This document shows, piece by piece, positions 23,294 through 31,016 of a stretch of DNA of 64,000 nucleotides. Positions within the stretch are counted from its first letter, which is position 1, and each line of letters opens with the position of its first letter. Position numbers and translations under genes: made by a program. The DNA comes from UMGS1519 sp050951005 (GTDB lineage: Bacteria > Actinomycetota > Coriobacteriia > Coriobacteriales > Eggerthellaceae), in NCBI GenBank assembly GCA_050951005.1, contig JBMNIP010000004.1:372001-436000 (forward strand), read 5' to 3'. Under the pieces are notes generated by a model, which saw nothing but the letters and a program-made list of their open reading frames with translations, ran no database searches and had not been told where the DNA came from.

Positions 23294-24322
23294 ATGGATA
23301 CCGTTTCGAAATACCGCGAGCAGCTGACGAAGGGGTCGACGTACTTCGGCTACTGGCTTGCCGGTTTTCTGTCCGCTGCCATCGGCGGCTTGGCCATCGG
23401 TTTGGTCTGGTATGGCGTGCTGGCCGCGGCCCTGCTCGGCATCCTGGTGACATTCCTGGGATTGACGGTGGTCAGTATTAGGACGAAGTACCAGGAGCGG
23501 CGTGCCGATATGGTGTGCTCGTCGATCATGGGAATTGCCAGTTTCTATTTCATCGAGTTCCTGCTGGTGAATTTCGGCGTGTACCTTCCCAGCTTCTCGG
23601 CGTTCAATGCCGATTTCTTCGGCTGGCATGTGTTCCTGTTCGTGGTCGCCATCCTGTTCATCATCTTCAACATCCTCTGGCTCTACGGCGTCTATCTGAA
23701 GCAGACGCCCGAGGAGAAGGATATGGTGCTCCACGGCGACGATTGGTTCGGTCCAGACGAGCCCAAGGTGCGCTTGGACGACGGCATCACGCTTGATTGC
23801 ACGGCCGACGAGGTCTGGCCGTACCTGATCCAGAGCGGGCAGAGCAAAGCCGGCTGGTACTCCTTCGATTGGCTGGAGCGTCTGTGCACCTTTGACATCC
23901 ATAACCACTACACCATCCATCCTGAATGGCAGGATCTTAAAGTCGGCGACTACCAGTGGTTCCATCAAGCGCCGTACTCCATCGGCGAATGGGTGACCGA
24001 GCTGGACAACAAGGAGCATTACTGGGCCGCCCACTCCGATTCCCGCGTCGACAAGAACGGCCCGAACGGGGAGAAGGCGCTGCGCATGCCGTGCTACTCC
24101 CACTTCGCATGGACCTGGAACTGGTATGTGTACGACATCGACGAAAGCCACTGCCGGTTCATCTTCCGCTGCGATTGCTCGTTTGCCCCGTACACCACGT
24201 TCCGGAAATGGTTCGTTGTGTTCTTGCTGGGCACCGCATCGATCGTCATGTGCCATGGGTACATGAGCTGCATCCGCCGCTTGATGAACGGTACGCAGAA
24301 AATCACGGAGAAGACGAAGTAG
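23294..24322 (+). CDS. Membrane-anchored SRPBCC-like protein
   Basis: 342 residues. Residues ~18-135 hold about four hydrophobic segments. Residues ~160-300 form an SRPBCC/START-like ligand-binding domain (ITLDCTADEVWPYLIQSGQ, AGWYSFDWLERL, WQDLKVGD), followed by another hydrophobic segment near 305-320. The paralogue at 26509 shares VxPYLxQ, KAG(W/F)YS(F/Y)D, LERL, YTI and KVGD in the same order. GGGAG precedes the ATG. The fold binds hydrophobic ligands; the ligand is unknown. It lies 63 bases downstream of arsR. Confidence 0.78.
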   Translation: MDTVSKYREQLTKGSTYFGYWLAGFLSAAIGGLAIGLVWYGVLAAALLGILVTFLGLTVVSIRTKYQERRADMVCSSIMGIASFYFIEFLLVNFGVYLPSFSAFNADFFGWHVFLFVVAILFIIFNILWLYGVYLKQTPEEKDMVLHGDDWFGPDEPKVRLDDGITLDCTADEVWPYLIQSGQSKAGWYSFDWLERLCTFDIHNHYTIHPEWQDLKVGDYQWFHQAPYSIGEWVTELDNKEHYWAAHSDSRVDKNGPNGEKALRMPCYSHFAWTWNWYVYDIDESHCRFIFRCDCSFAPYTTFRKWFVVFLLGTASIVMCHGYMSCIRRLMNGTQKITEKTK

Positions 24323-24329
24323 GCACCGA

Positions 24330-24360
24330 AGCGGGGCGCGGCTACGGCCGGCGCCCCGCT
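24330..24360 (+). terminator. GC-rich intercistronic hairpin
   Basis: AGCGGGGCGC / GCGCCCCGCT, a perfect 10-bp stem with an 11-base loop, 7 bases after the SRPBCC gene stop. No T-tract. An extended -10-like TGGGATAAT begins at 24360, so this may be a stop/restart point before the flavoprotein gene. Confidence 0.5.
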
Positions 24361-24412
24361 GGGATAATATGGGTACGAGCCGCTTTAGGGCGGAACCTGA
24401 TAGGAGGCAATC

Positions 24413-25639
24413 ATGGCACAGGATATCGAGACCATCGTGGTGGGAGCGGGCGCTGCGGGAATGAACTGCTGCTTGGAGCTGCAGAAGGAGAACCGGCCCT
24501 ACTTGCTGATCAGCCCCAACATCGGCGGGCGTATCTGCAACGACAACGTCCACCACATGAACTACGGTGCCGTATTCTATTTCGGCACCTACAAGTACAT
24601 GTTGGCATCGGGATTGCTGATTCCGGGGAAAGACGTGCTGCCCAGCCTGAATGCGGGCTGCTGCCATCACGACGACGGCAAGCAGTATACGCCGGTGTCT
24701 CCGACCACCATCGCCGACGCGCCATCGCTGCTGAAATACATGAAGTGGATGCGCGAGGAGTTCATCCCGCGTTACACGCAGTTCAAGGACAATTGCACGG
24801 TGATGGAGGTTACCGCTGCGCTCGAGAAGGACCCCATGATCAAAGAGCTGTACACGGAGTCTGCGGAGCATATGATCGAGCGCATGGGCTTCGGTCCCAT
24901 CTGCCACGACCTGATCAGCATGTTCGCACATGCCTGCACCGGTACGAAGATCAAGGACCTGACGGCGCTCGATTACCTGAATACCGTGCAGCCCCTGACC
25001 ATGCAGATTCCTCCGTTGAAATTGCTGTTCGACCTTAAGCGCTTCGATTTCGATCCCGATGCGGTGCAAGAGCGCCTGGCATCCGGTTCTGGGCAGGTGC
25101 TTATCGACGAGGTGACCGAGGTTGCGCCGGCAGAGGACGGCGGCTGGCAGGTTACCACGGCATCGGGCAAGACGTTTACCTGCGCCAACCTGGTTATGGC
25201 ATCTCCCGCTATCGACACCAAGCGCCTGCTCGAAGGCGTCCCGGGCGTTCCCGAGCTGGATATCCGCAAGGCTTCGCAGCTGACCGGCTACCTGCTGACC
25301 GGAAAGATCAAGACAAAGTATGCGCAACAGGAAGTGCATCTGTTCGATGACACCATCCCGATTATCTACATCGCCAGCCGCGGCGCGGGCGAATACGAGA
25401 TCTTCACCGAGGTTGATTTCGAAGAGGGCCGAAAGTTCGACGAGTACTTCGACGAATGGGAGATCATCGGCAAGAAGTTCTGGCCTTACGCGCTGTATAC
25501 ACAGGCGCATGAGGCGCTGCCGCAGAACCTGGCGCCCGGCCTGATCATGGCCGGCGACGTGAACGGCTTGGGCATGGAGCCTGCCTGCATCAGCGGGATT
25601 TACGCTGCGAACAAAATCCTGGGCAAGACGGTCGATTAG
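24413..25639 (+). CDS. FAD-dependent oxidoreductase (amine-oxidase/phytoene-desaturase-like)
   Basis: 408 residues. N-terminal dinucleotide-binding motif VVGAGAAGMNCCLELQ (GxGxxG), then GGRI near residue 39, as in amine oxidase/protoporphyrinogen oxidase-type flavoproteins. The C-terminal FAD contact is GLIMAGDVNGLGMEPACISGIYAA. AGGAGG precedes the ATG. It is followed after 63 bases by hypB on the same strand. The substrate cannot be read from sequence; neighbours suggest a redox partner of the local Fe-S proteins. Confidence 0.85.
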   Translation: MAQDIETIVVGAGAAGMNCCLELQKENRPYLLISPNIGGRICNDNVHHMNYGAVFYFGTYKYMLASGLLIPGKDVLPSLNAGCCHHDDGKQYTPVSPTTIADAPSLLKYMKWMREEFIPRYTQFKDNCTVMEVTAALEKDPMIKELYTESAEHMIERMGFGPICHDLISMFAHACTGTKIKDLTALDYLNTVQPLTMQIPPLKLLFDLKRFDFDPDAVQERLASGSGQVLIDEVTEVAPAEDGGWQVTTASGKTFTCANLVMASPAIDTKRLLEGVPGVPELDIRKASQLTGYLLTGKIKTKYAQQEVHLFDDTIPIIYIASRGAGEYEIFTEVDFEEGRKFDEYFDEWEIIGKKFWPYALYTQAHEALPQNLAPGLIMAGDVNGLGMEPACISGIYAANKILGKTVD

Positions 25640-25653
25640 AGGAACGAGGAGCC

Positions 25654-25683
25654 GGCGCCCCGGAACGGGTGTTCGGGGGCGCC
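25654..25683 (+). other. Intercistronic stem-loop upstream of hypB
   Basis: GGCGCCCC pairs with GGGGCGCC, and GAAC with GTTC inside it, with one G/G mismatch and a GGGT loop. The stem ends 20 bases before the hypB start. It could control hypB translation or mark an mRNA processing site. Confidence 0.45.
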
Positions 25684-25702
25684 CTTCGGCAAAGGAGCCA
25701 TC

Positions 25703-26383
25703 ATGGAACAAACGCGCATGGTCGAGGTCAAGGAAGAGATCCTAGCCGACAACAACAGCGCTGCCGATGCCTTCCGTTCGAAGTTGGCGGCCGCTGGAAC
25801 GTTCTACACCGACATCATGGCCGGTCCGGGCGCTGGCAAGACAACGCTGCTGTTGGCGTTGATCGAACGGCTGCGTTCGGAAGGCGAACTGGGCATCATA
25901 GAAGCCGACATCGAATCGTTCGTCGATTCGGAGAAGATCAAGGCGGCAGGAATCAAAGCCGTCCAGCTGCAGACGAATGGCATCTGCCATGTTGAGATGG
26001 ATATGGTCCAGAAGGCATATGCGGCGTTCGGGGATGTGCAGTTGGATTATCTGTTCTTGGAAAACATCGGCAATCTGGTGTGCCCGGCAGACTTCGATAC
26101 GGGCGCCCATGCCCGCGTGATGCTGCTCTCGGTGCCCGAGGGCTATGATAAAGTGTATAAGTATCCACCGATGTTCACGGTCGTGGACGCCTTGATTGTG
26201 ACGAAGACCGATTACCTGCCATTGAATCCCGACTTCGATATGGCAGCATTGAAGAAGCAGGCACGGGTGCTGAACCCCCGCCTTGAGATCTTCGAAACCT
26301 GTGCGCGAACGGGTGAAGGCGTTGATGAGCTGGCTGATTGGCTGCGCGGTCGTCGGGCCGCGATGCTGGCGGGCCGCCCATAA
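25703..26383 (+). CDS. hypB: HypB-like nickel-insertion GTPase
   Basis: 226 residues. P-loop GPGAGKTT (41-48). Metal-site residues C95-H96 (NGICHVEMD) and C127 (IGNLVCPADFDTG) match the GTPase-domain nickel/zinc ligands of HypB. The LSVPEGYDKVYKYPPMF segment is also typical. The base-specificity motif NKxD reads TKTD (167-170), a departure from the family. There is no N-terminal CxxCGC or His-rich extension. AAAGGAG precedes the ATG. No hypCDEF or hydrogenase genes are near; the HypA partners are the two copies at 15185 and 20716. Confidence 0.87.
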   Translation: MEQTRMVEVKEEILADNNSAADAFRSKLAAAGTFYTDIMAGPGAGKTTLLLALIERLRSEGELGIIEADIESFVDSEKIKAAGIKAVQLQTNGICHVEMDMVQKAYAAFGDVQLDYLFLENIGNLVCPADFDTGAHARVMLLSVPEGYDKVYKYPPMFTVVDALIVTKTDYLPLNPDFDMAALKKQARVLNPRLEIFETCARTGEGVDELADWLRGRRAAMLAGRP

Positions 26384-26458
26384 GCGCCCATCCGAGGAAG
26401 ACGAGCGGCCGGGTATGGGCCATGAGAGTGCGCAAACCCGGTTCGAAACTGCAAAGCC

Positions 26459-26481
26459 GTACGGGCATGCGGTGCCCGTAC
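26459..26481 (+). other. Intercistronic hairpin between hypB and the second SRPBCC gene
   Basis: GTACGGGCA / TGCCCGTAC, a perfect 9-bp stem with a TGCGG loop, 28 bases upstream of the next start. No T-tract. Confidence 0.4.
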
Positions 26482-26508
26482 GAGTCGGAACGGGAAGGAA
26501 CGAGCACT

Positions 26509-27282
26509 ATGGGAAAAAGCAAGGTTCTACCGATTCTCGGAGCGGCTGCGGCGGTTGGATGCGGTGCGTTGGCTTGGATGGCCAAGGAGATGAAGTATGC
26601 ACCGCTGACCCCGCATGACGAGGAGCTGATCAGCGATCTGCCCGGAAACGACATCATCGATTCATCTGAGCTGAAGATGCATGCGGGACGCGCGGTGACC
26701 ATCAATGTGCCGCCTGAGAAGGTCTATCCGTATCTGAAGCAGCTGGGCTGCGACAAAGCCGGTTTCTACAGCTACGACGGGCTTGAGCGTCTCTTCGGCT
26801 ACCACATCTACAACGATTACACCATCGAGCAGAAGTGGCAGCATCCCAAGGTGGGGGACTGGATTCCATACCGCCAGAACGGTGCCGGAACGGGTATCGT
26901 CGACATGAAGGAAAACGAATATCTGATTACTGCGACGGATTCGCGGAAGCCGCCGACCGACGATCGCGGGATTACCTGGCATCCGAAGGGATTCGATTAC
27001 ATTGCGTGGACATGGAATTTCTACACCGTTGCTGTGGCGGACGGTACCAAGACGCGCTTGATCGCCATCAACGATGTGGCCTACGGAGAGGCCGATCGGT
27101 TCTGGGAGCTGATTGCACTCATCATCTACGGGCTTACCGGTCAGGTGATGTCCGGGAAGATGATGCAGGTGCTCAAAGGATGCGCCGAGGACACCTACGG
27201 GCCAGCGAAGCGGCAGAAGGCGAAGAACGCGCTTCGTGCCCGCCTGTACTACGTGGGCGACCCGACATGGGGTAAACAGTAG
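26509..27282 (+). CDS. SRPBCC-like protein (paralogue of 23294)
   Basis: 257 residues from the ATG at 26509 with GGGAAGGA upstream. One N-terminal hydrophobic segment (LPILGAAAAVGCGALAW) is followed by an SRPBCC-like domain, residues ~60-210 (VYPYLKQLGCDKAGFYSYDGLERLFGYHIYNDYTI, KVGDWIPYR, IAWTWNFY). It shares a motif series with the larger protein at 23294 but lacks its membrane bundle. Last gene of the HypB-containing run. The ligand or reaction is unknown. Confidence 0.78.
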   Translation: MGKSKVLPILGAAAAVGCGALAWMAKEMKYAPLTPHDEELISDLPGNDIIDSSELKMHAGRAVTINVPPEKVYPYLKQLGCDKAGFYSYDGLERLFGYHIYNDYTIEQKWQHPKVGDWIPYRQNGAGTGIVDMKENEYLITATDSRKPPTDDRGITWHPKGFDYIAWTWNFYTVAVADGTKTRLIAINDVAYGEADRFWELIALIIYGLTGQVMSGKMMQVLKGCAEDTYGPAKRQKAKNALRARLYYVGDPTWGKQ

Positions 27283-27443
27283 AAGAGCCTACGCAGAATC
27301 TGCGGATCCGCCCATATCGCTGTGTTTTCCGAAAGGTGTTCACGCAGGTGCCGATATCGCACGCAGGGATATGTGCGGCTGATTGCCTCGCTCCGTGCGA
27401 GTGGCGATTGTCATTTCGGGTTCTGTTTGGAGGGAATAATAAA

Positions 27444-27472
27444 GAAGGGGGATGCGATATGCATCCCCCTTC
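27444..27472 (-). terminator. Rho-independent terminator of the second mIHF gene
   Basis: A 12-bp perfect stem GAAGGGGGATGC / GCATCCCCCTTC with a 5-base loop, 22 bases after the minus-strand stop. On the minus strand it is followed by TTTATTATT. Confidence 0.88.
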
Positions 27473-27493
27473 GTGTGCTATAGGGTGTGCGGA

Positions 27494-27805
27494 CTATTTG
27501 TCCAGAGCGGCGATGAGCGCCTCCTTTTGGCGGGAACCCAGACCGGCCAGACGACGGGACTCGTCGATGCCGAGCTCGGTCATCAGAGCCTCGGTCTTGG
27601 CTTTGCCATAGCCGGGGAATGCAGCGATGAACTGCTTTGTGCGCATCTTGCCGATTGCGGTGTCGTCGGTCTTAGCGAGAACCTTCTTGGCTGTGGTCTT
27701 GCCGGCCTTGATGTCCTCCTTGATCTTCGCACGGCGAGCACGGGTTTCGGCTGCTTTCTGCAATGCGGCAGCGCGCTGCTCTTCGGTCATCTGAGGGAGT
27801 GCCAT
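27494..27805 (-). CDS. Actinobacterial-type integration host factor, second paralogue
   Basis: 103 residues. Same layout as the gmk-linked copy at 44023: N-terminal basic helix (MALPQMTEEQRAAALQKAAETRARRAKIK), KAGKTTAKKVL, then the helix-hairpin-helix-like FPGYGKAKTEALMTELGIDESRRLAGLGSRQKEAL. Binds and bends DNA as a nucleoid protein in the mIHF family. Its stand-alone location, own terminator and AT-rich upstream region suggest independent regulation. Annotated as a paralogue because the copy next to gmk holds the conserved position. Confidence 0.9.
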   Translation of the reverse strand: MALPQMTEEQRAAALQKAAETRARRAKIKEDIKAGKTTAKKVLAKTDDTAIGKMRTKQFIAAFPGYGKAKTEALMTELGIDESRRLAGLGSRQKEALIAALDK

Positions 27806-28034
27806 GTAATCACATCCTTATCGTTTTCTGAATAACTAAACAAACGTTATCATTGCTTGGCAGATTATCAATGGTGAATGTCGATTAATTATCTATTTTT
27901 TTGGTAAAAGTGCAGGTCTGACGCATTTTTCGTCAGAAATCGGGCAAATCTGATGCCGTTTCCGGAGTGCAGGGGGACGATGTGTGCCCCGAATTCCCCA
28001 TCAAAGCGCTTCTTCGCCCGATCCCGGGGACTTG

Positions 28035-28811
28035 CTACAGGCGCCGGATGCCTTCCCATATCCACATGATCAGCGGGGCGGGGACGATTTTGCAGAAAAC
28101 CCGCATCAGGAAACTGATGATGTGGCAGGTGGCAACCGGATAGTTCGCGGAATTGACCAGCAGCGACCAGCGTGCCACATGACGAGGGTTCAGCTGCGGC
28201 CAAGGATGCTTTACCGTCGTGCCGTTTTTCGTATCGCGTGCCACCTTGACGAATTCGGTTTTTATCCAGTAGGGGCAGACAGCTGTTGCGCGAATGCCGG
28301 TACCGCGGAGTTCGAAACGCAATGCTCTCGTGTAGGAGAGCACGAAGGCTTTTGAGGCTGCATACAGGTTCAAGCCCGGCAGCGGCTGGAAAGCGGCACA
28401 GGAGGCGATCTGGATCAGGCGGGAGCGGCGGCCCATATAGGGAATCACGGCCTGGGTCATATCGGCAAGGGCGCGGCAGTTCACGTCGATCATCGTGTCG
28501 GTTTCGGTTTGGGTGAGGTCGCGGTAGGTTCCGAACTTGGCGAATCCCGCCGCATTCACCAGGAGTCCGACTTCGACGGCGGGCATGTCGGGTCCGCCGA
28601 GCAGCGCAGAGATGACACCGATAGCGTCGGGCTCGGCCAAATCGAGGGTGATGGGTCGCACCGGAGTGGTGCATTCAGCTGCCAGCTTTTCCAGCCGCTC
28701 GGTGCGGCGGGCGATGGCCCAGATCTCGTCGTAGGCTCCCGCCTCGTCTGCCAGATGGACGAATTCACGTCCCAATCCGCTTGAGGCACCGGTGATGATA
28801 GCGATGATCAT
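28035..28811 (-). CDS. Short-chain dehydrogenase/reductase
   Basis: 258 residues. Rossmann motif TGASSGLG near residue 7, NAAG near 88, catalytic Ser in IQIASCAAFQPLPG, and YAASKAF (YxxxK). The C-terminus has a hydrophobic segment (CHIISFLMRVFCKIVPAPLIMWIW) that could associate with the membrane. The start overlaps the stop of the upstream TetR gene (ATGA), so the two are coupled. Substrate unknown; the TetR probably senses a related compound. Confidence 0.9.
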   Translation of the reverse strand: MIIAIITGASSGLGREFVHLADEAGAYDEIWAIARRTERLEKLAAECTTPVRPITLDLAEPDAIGVISALLGGPDMPAVEVGLLVNAAGFAKFGTYRDLTQTETDTMIDVNCRALADMTQAVIPYMGRRSRLIQIASCAAFQPLPGLNLYAASKAFVLSYTRALRFELRGTGIRATAVCPYWIKTEFVKVARDTKNGTTVKHPWPQLNPRHVARWSLLVNSANYPVATCHIISFLMRVFCKIVPAPLIMWIWEGIRRL

Positions 28812-29422
28812 AGGAGCTCGCGAGCCTTGTCTCCGAATAGGTCGCAGATGAGCGACACTACCTCCTTGATGGGCGTGCGGGGCTGATCCTCTTGCCTCCA
28901 CTCGCGATAGCAGGTCAGCACGCAGCCCAGATAACACGCTAGAAGATAGTTCAAGCTGGGAAATGCAGGGGTGCCGCGCTGCTTACGGATTTCGGCGATA
29001 AGGTCTTGCAGCGGTTCGATGGCCATCTCTAGGAGCAGGCCGTTCGGTACTTCCTGGATTACATTCAGATCACGACGGGAGTTCGTGGTCAAATCGTGCA
29101 TGATCTGTTCGGTGAGGAGGCGCAGTGCCTCCTCGGCAGTCGATTCGCCATAGGCTTCCTTGTCGCCCAAAGCGCGGTATGCGTTCTCCACCATCTGGAC
29201 GATAAGAGAACGGACAGTGGATTTCAGAAGGTCCTCGACGGAGCGATAATGTAGATAGAACGTCTTACGGTTGATGTTCGCTTCGCGTGCAATGGCGCTG
29301 ACCGTGATCTTCGAATAGGGCATACGGTCCAAAAGGCGGAAGAAGGCAGCGCTGATGGCTGTTTCGGTACGGACGATTCGACGATCGGTTGTCTGGTTCG
29401 CATCTGCCTTAAGTGACCCCAT
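28808..29422 (-). CDS. TetR-family regulator coupled to the SDR gene
   Basis: 204 residues from the ATG at 29422, which has GGGAGG upstream. HTH: TETAISAAFFRLLDRMPYSKITVSAIAREANINRKTFYLHYRSVEDLL. Overlaps the SDR start by 4 bases. A TGAACGTTAA near-palindrome lies at 29449-29458, just upstream, and may be an operator. Distinct from the other two TetR proteins in the window. Confidence 0.9.
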   Translation of the reverse strand: MGSLKADANQTTDRRIVRTETAISAAFFRLLDRMPYSKITVSAIAREANINRKTFYLHYRSVEDLLKSTVRSLIVQMVENAYRALGDKEAYGESTAEEALRLLTEQIMHDLTTNSRRDLNVIQEVPNGLLLEMAIEPLQDLIAEIRKQRGTPAFPSLNYLLACYLGCVLTCYREWRQEDQPRTPIKEVVSLICDLFGDKARELL

Positions 29423-29564
29423 AACAGCCTCCCCAATCACCAGGAAAATGAACGTTAAACCACATGTGATGATTGTATCTATTTTCGCTTTCGTTAGGTC
29501 GTATGAATTCTTGCAAAATAAGGAAATGTTGCACTGCATGCTGAAATGGTCTGTCGCAGGTAGA

Positions 29565-29593
29565 TTGTCCAGAATGGTTCTTCCGCCTATACT
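29565..29593 (+). promoter_or_regulatory. Promoter giving a leaderless transcript for the MBL-fold gene
   Basis: TTGTCC (-35, 29565-29570), 17-bp spacer, TATACT (-10, 29588-29593). The expected transcription start, about 7 bases after the -10, is the A of the ATG at 29600. No ribosome site precedes that ATG, consistent with a leaderless mRNA. Confidence 0.65.
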
Positions 29594-29599
29594 GGCTTC

Positions 29600-30862
29600 A
29601 TGGCTATCGAATACAGCTCAGGCGTAACGCCCTACGTGAGAATCCGCACGAATCCCGCAGTCTATCTGGTCCGCGTCTATTTTGACGATTCTGTATCAGG
29701 GGCAACGAATTGCTATGTCATCGATGACGGCGATGAACGGTTGATCGTCGACGCGGGCATGGAGACCATCCTTTCGATTGATACGTGGATGCACGCCCTG
29801 CGCGGCATCGGCGGTCATCCTAAGAAGGTCACGGTATTCTTAACGCATCTGCATCGAGATCATGCAAGCCTTATCCCTCATCTGTATCGCACAATGATGC
29901 ACGATGTGCCCGTTCTGGTTCCCCGCGAGAATTACGAGGATTTCCTGAATAAGGAAAAGCCTGAATATATGGCCGCTCTGACCGAACGCCGTCGATTGGA
30001 AGATCTGCCCGATTACGATATTCGCGAATTCGCACTCGCCGGTCCGCATTATTATTCTGACCTCACCGCACTCCCGACGCTCGAACTGGTTGAGGATGGG
30101 ACGGTTATACAAGTTGGCCGTTACCTTTTCAAGGTGATTGTTACTTCCGGCCACACGCAAGGTCATGCCTGTTTGTACAGCCGGGAGCTCGGCTTGTTAT
30201 TTTCCGGTGATCATATTTTGACCTCCGTTTCGCCTGTAATCGGTTTCGAATTAGATACCGATTCGGAAGCGCAATACCTGGATAGCCTTGAACGGATGAA
30301 CCGTCTTCACATTGCTCAATTGCTGCCGGGTCATGGGGAGATCTCCGATGATGCGCATGAACGCATCGTGCGTCTTGCCAACCATCGAAGAAAACGCTTG
30401 GCACGGGTATACGAGATCGTTGCCAAGACGCCGGGCATTACGGGCGGTAAAGTCATAAACACCATAGGCTGGAATCCGCGATTCGGTGCGTGGGCGGGAA
30501 TGCCCTTGAACCTGCGTATGTGCCTGGCCGAGATGACGTTTACCGAATTGGCTCATCTTGAGTCCACAGGACATATCAAACGTCAGGAGATCGGCGGGTT
30601 GTATCGTTACGAAGCAGTGACCTCCTTTCAGCAGAGCGAACCCGCGGGGATGTGCCCTGACGAAATCAGCGGCGTCGATATGGCGGACGATGTGGGTGAA
30701 TTCGCGCATGATGAGATTCGTGCAACGACCTTCAACTTGCCCGCATGGATGACCGAGGTCATCCTCAACCGCGCAAACGCTTCCGGCGTCTCGGCGAACG
30801 AGTATCTTATGACATTGATAGCCGATGAGCTCAATCGGGAAGCGGGCGAAAACCTTCGTTGA
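29600..30862 (+). CDS. Metallo-beta-lactamase-fold hydrolase with ribbon-helix-helix-like tail
   Basis: 420 residues. Residues ~35-250 are an MBL fold: LIVDAG, the metal motif THLHRDHASL (HxHxDH), TSGHTQGHACLY, LLFSGDHIL and LLPGHGE. Residues ~265-345 form a winged-helix-like segment, as in MBL proteins of the Rv-type hydrolase group. The last ~45 residues (FNLPAWMTEVILNRANASGVSANEYLMTLIADEL) resemble a ribbon-helix-helix or CopG-type helix pair, unusual for this fold. Start at 29600, matching a leaderless promoter. Substrate unknown. Confidence 0.82.
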   Translation: MAIEYSSGVTPYVRIRTNPAVYLVRVYFDDSVSGATNCYVIDDGDERLIVDAGMETILSIDTWMHALRGIGGHPKKVTVFLTHLHRDHASLIPHLYRTMMHDVPVLVPRENYEDFLNKEKPEYMAALTERRRLEDLPDYDIREFALAGPHYYSDLTALPTLELVEDGTVIQVGRYLFKVIVTSGHTQGHACLYSRELGLLFSGDHILTSVSPVIGFELDTDSEAQYLDSLERMNRLHIAQLLPGHGEISDDAHERIVRLANHRRKRLARVYEIVAKTPGITGGKVINTIGWNPRFGAWAGMPLNLRMCLAEMTFTELAHLESTGHIKRQEIGGLYRYEAVTSFQQSEPAGMCPDEISGVDMADDVGEFAHDEIRATTFNLPAWMTEVILNRANASGVSANEYLMTLIADELNREAGENLR

Positions 30863-31016
30863 TTTGCCCGGCATCCCCCATATGTCGTAGGTCGTAATTT
30901 TCATCATACAAGAGTTAAAAGATATCCGCGCTTAATGAGCTGTTCTCGCTTCCAAACGTGCTTGAATGGGTTATATTCTGTGCACACATATCCGCACATG
31001 TTGGAGGAAATGCAGT

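Noticed and set aside
23273..25711. An open frame of about 812 codons on the minus strand
   Set aside because: It is the complement of arsR-end, SRPBCC and flavoprotein genes that have clear motifs and ribosome sites; its translation is Gln/His/Arg-rich with no domain, typical of antisense frames in GC-rich DNA.
27917..27937. TCTGACG/CGTCAGA stem downstream of the SDR gene
   Set aside because: Only 7 bp, with the T-run in the loop rather than after the stem; not convincing as a terminator.
13874..29456. AACGTT hexamers upstream of several regulated genes (13874, 14818, 27846, 29451)
   Set aside because: The same hexamer also occurs inside coding sequence (for example near 36 and 1433), so a common operator is not supported.
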